Shown: piece after piece, positions 6,058 to 7,375 of the stretch
How positions within the stretch are numbered: position 1 is the stretch's first letter
How the letters are laid out: the number at the start of each line of letters is the position of its first letter
Assembly: GCA_002388885.1 (NCBI GenBank)
Contig: DGNI01000065.1
Location: 7,512-14,886, forward strand
Source of the DNA: Parvularculaceae bacterium UBA4496
GTDB taxonomy: Bacteria > Pseudomonadota > Alphaproteobacteria > Caulobacterales > Parvularculaceae
DNA: 7,375 bases
Direction: 5' to 3'
The notes under the pieces: generated by a model
What the model saw: only the letters and a program-made list of their open reading frames with translations
What the model was told of the DNA's origin: nothing
The model's database searches: none
Translations under genes and position numbers: made by a program

Positions 6058-7323
6058 ATGGCCCGCATCGTGATGAAATTCGGCGGCACGTCGGTCGCCA
6101 ATCTTGACCGGATTCGCGCCGCAGCCGCGTTTGTTCGCCGTGAGGTGGATGCGGGTCATTCAGTTGCGGTTATTGTTTCAGCCATGGCAGGCGAAACCAA
6201 TCGTCTTGTCGACTTATGCCGCGAAGCCGGCGAACCTGCGCCGGCACTTGATGCTCGCGATGTTGAATATGACGCCATTGTTGCTTCGGGAGAGCAGGTA
6301 ACGTCGGGCCTCCTTGCGCTGGTGATACAAAATCTCGGTTACCGTGCGCGGTCATGGCACGGCTGGCAAATTCCTCTCAAAACCGACGGCGCACACGGCA
6401 AGGCGCGGATTCGTGAAATCGAAAGCGACGCGATCGGCGAGGCCATGGACAATGGTGAGATCGCAGTTGTCGCCGGGTTTCAGGGAATTGCGCCGGATGG
6501 GCGGATTGCAACGCTCGGCCGCGGCGGGTCGGATACGTCCGCGGTTGCGCTCGCCGCCGCCATTGGCGCAGCACGCTGCGACATCTATACTGATGTTGAC
6601 GGCGTTTATACGACCGACCCGCGCCTGACCAAACATGCGCGGCGCATTGCGAAAATTTCTTTCGAGGAAATGCTGGAAATGGCGTCTCTCGGCGCCAAGG
6701 TGTTGCAAACGCGGTCCGTCGAACTCGCCATGGCGTACAAGGTGCCAGTGCGGGTATTATCGAGTTTCGATCCGCCTGATGCGCCGGGCCCGGGAACACT
6801 CATCTGCGACGAGGAAGATATTGTGGAACAAAATATCGTCACCACCGTTACGCCGGATTTCAACGAAGCGAGCGTCACCATTCTCGCGGTGCCCGATGAG
6901 CCGGGCCGCGCGGCGGCGATCTTTAATGCGCTTGCCGAGGCCAACATCAATATCGACATGATCGTGCAGAGCGCGTCGCGTGAAGCGGGCTTCGCCAATA
7001 TTTCGTTCACGACGAAAGAAGGCGACCTTGAACGCGCTGTCGATTTGTTGCGGGAAGAGCAACCGAAAATCGGATTCAAGGCGCTGCAGTCCGATCGCAA
7101 CGTGGCAAAAGTTTCCGTCATCGGCACAGGGATGAAGAGCCATGCTGGCGTCGCAGCGACCATGTTCCGCGCGCTCGCTGAAAAAGGCATCAATATTCAG
7201 AATATCTCTACATCGGAAATCAAGATCAGTGTTTTGATTAATGCTGACGCTGCGGAATACGCCGTACGCGTCCTGCACGAAGCCTACGAACTTGATGCGC
7301 CGAAACAGGCGGCGCGGAGTTGA
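6058..7323 (+). CDS. lysC: Aspartate kinase (aspartokinase), two ACT domains
   Basis: It catalyses ATP-dependent phosphorylation of L-aspartate, the first step toward lysine/diaminopimelate, threonine and methionine, in the cytosol. The 421 residues match the monofunctional feedback-regulated class (C. glutamicum LysC is also about 421); no homoserine dehydrogenase is fused. The kinase domain is residues 1 to about 245, with KFGGTS at 7-12, SGEQ at 77-80, GRGGSDTSA at 154-162 and YTDVDGVYTTDPR at 177-189. The regulatory part, about 262-415, holds two ACT domains: ILAVPDEPGRAAAIFNALAE at 275-294, and the second with KVSVIGTGMKSHAGVAATMF at 351-370 and ISTSEIKISVLI at 383-394. The STSEIKIS loop is where lysine and threonine bind in the C. 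glutamicum-type enzymes, so concerted feedback inhibition is likely but inferred. All key motifs are intact. An in-frame GTG at 6823 may start a shorter beta subunit. Divergent from ubiG, and probably the first gene of a rightward operon. Confidence 0.97.
   Translation: MARIVMKFGGTSVANLDRIRAAAAFVRREVDAGHSVAVIVSAMAGETNRLVDLCREAGEPAPALDARDVEYDAIVASGEQVTSGLLALVIQNLGYRARSWHGWQIPLKTDGAHGKARIREIESDAIGEAMDNGEIAVVAGFQGIAPDGRIATLGRGGSDTSAVALAAAIGAARCDIYTDVDGVYTTDPRLTKHARRIAKISFEEMLEMASLGAKVLQTRSVELAMAYKVPVRVLSSFDPPDAPGPGTLICDEEDIVEQNIVTTVTPDFNEASVTILAVPDEPGRAAAIFNALAEANINIDMIVQSASREAGFANISFTTKEGDLERAVDLLREEQPKIGFKALQSDRNVAKVSVIGTGMKSHAGVAATMFRALAEKGINIQNISTSEIKISVLINADAAEYAVRVLHEAYELDAPKQAARS
6811..6825 (+). 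promoter_or_regulatory. Possible internal translation start in lysC (beta-subunit type)
   Basis: GAGGAAG at 6811-6817 is a good Shine-Dalgarno match, followed after 5 bases by GTG at 6823-6825, in frame with lysC at Val256. A start here would give a 166-residue polypeptide covering the two ACT domains. In C. glutamicum and Bacillus some aspartokinases are alpha2beta2 with the beta subunit made from such an internal start, and the C. glutamicum beta N-terminus (MEEAVLTGVA, from memory) aligns with VEQNIVTTVT here. The GAGGAAG also simply encodes conserved acidic residues, so it may be incidental. Confidence 0.35.
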
Positions 7324-7332
7324 CCGGCCGGT

Positions 7333-7375
7333 ATGAGTATTGAAAACACACGGCCGCCCCATGGGGGGCATGGCG
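7333..7375 (+). CDS. Possible start of the next gene (partial, runs off the window)
   Basis: An ATG at 7333, 9 bases after the lysC stop, opens a frame of 14 codons without a stop to the window end (MSIENTRPPHGGHG). The nearest Shine-Dalgarno-like sequence is GGAG at 7316-7319, inside the end of lysC and 13 bases away, rather distant. In many Alphaproteobacteria lysC is followed by ptsP, the phosphoenolpyruvate-protein phosphotransferase of the nitrogen-related PTS, so that is the best guess, but these residues carry no diagnostic motif. An alternative ATG at 7361 lies in another frame and has no visible binding site. Confidence 0.35.
   Translation, partial: MSIENTRPPHGGHG

Noticed and set aside
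6606..7371. Minus-strand open frames of 195 and 204 codons opposite lysC
   Set aside because: They overlap each other in different frames and lie antisense to an intact, well-conserved aspartokinase; no motif or ribosome binding site supports them.
1..7375. Mobile elements, CRISPR array, tRNA or rRNA genes, defence or biosynthetic cluster
   Set aside because: No transposase, integrase, regularly spaced repeats, tRNA-like cloverleaf or rRNA-like sequence was seen, and all large frames are explained by chromosomal genes of similar base composition.

Overview
The window looks like ordinary chromosomal DNA from an alphaproteobacterium. It has moderately high GC, a UbiG of alphaproteobacterial type beside a single-domain aspartokinase (a gene pair I know from that class), and no sign of mobile DNA. 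I cannot name a genus. Coding density is high: five clear genes, the start of a possible sixth, and no gene-free gap over about 170 bases.

Layout. Bases 1-675 (+) are the C-terminal part of a patatin/NTE-family phospholipase; its N-terminus lies outside the window. Bases 818-4096 (+) encode a large exported tricorn-type protease: signal peptide, two beta-propeller regions, a charged linker, a C1 segment with the histidine, a PDZ domain and an S41 domain with the serine. A clear rho-independent terminator follows at 4114-4143. Bases 4265-5155 (+) encode an exported protein with TPR repeats followed by a small domain with the FDFWLGEWDV signature. It runs convergently into ubiG (5160-5945, -) with only 4 bases between the two stop codons. 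ubiG is divergent from lysC (6058-7323, +) across a 112-base intergenic region. A short open frame starting at 7333 runs off the right edge and may begin the next gene of a lysC operon.

How the genes relate. There are two functional groups. The left half (patatin, tricorn-like protease, TPR protein) suggests envelope or secreted lipid and protein turnover, but they are separate transcription units as far as I can see, and a joint function is not shown. The right half is core metabolism: ubiquinone biosynthesis (UbiG) and the first step of the aspartate amino-acid family (LysC).

I looked for an undescribed system and did not find one. The most useful second-look items are a possible in-frame internal start in lysC (GTG at 6823 behind a GAGGAAG) that lines up with the known beta-subunit start of Corynebacterium glutamicum aspartokinase, the Gly-His in place of Ser-His at the tricorn active site, and the TPR plus FDFWLGEWDV fusion of unknown function.
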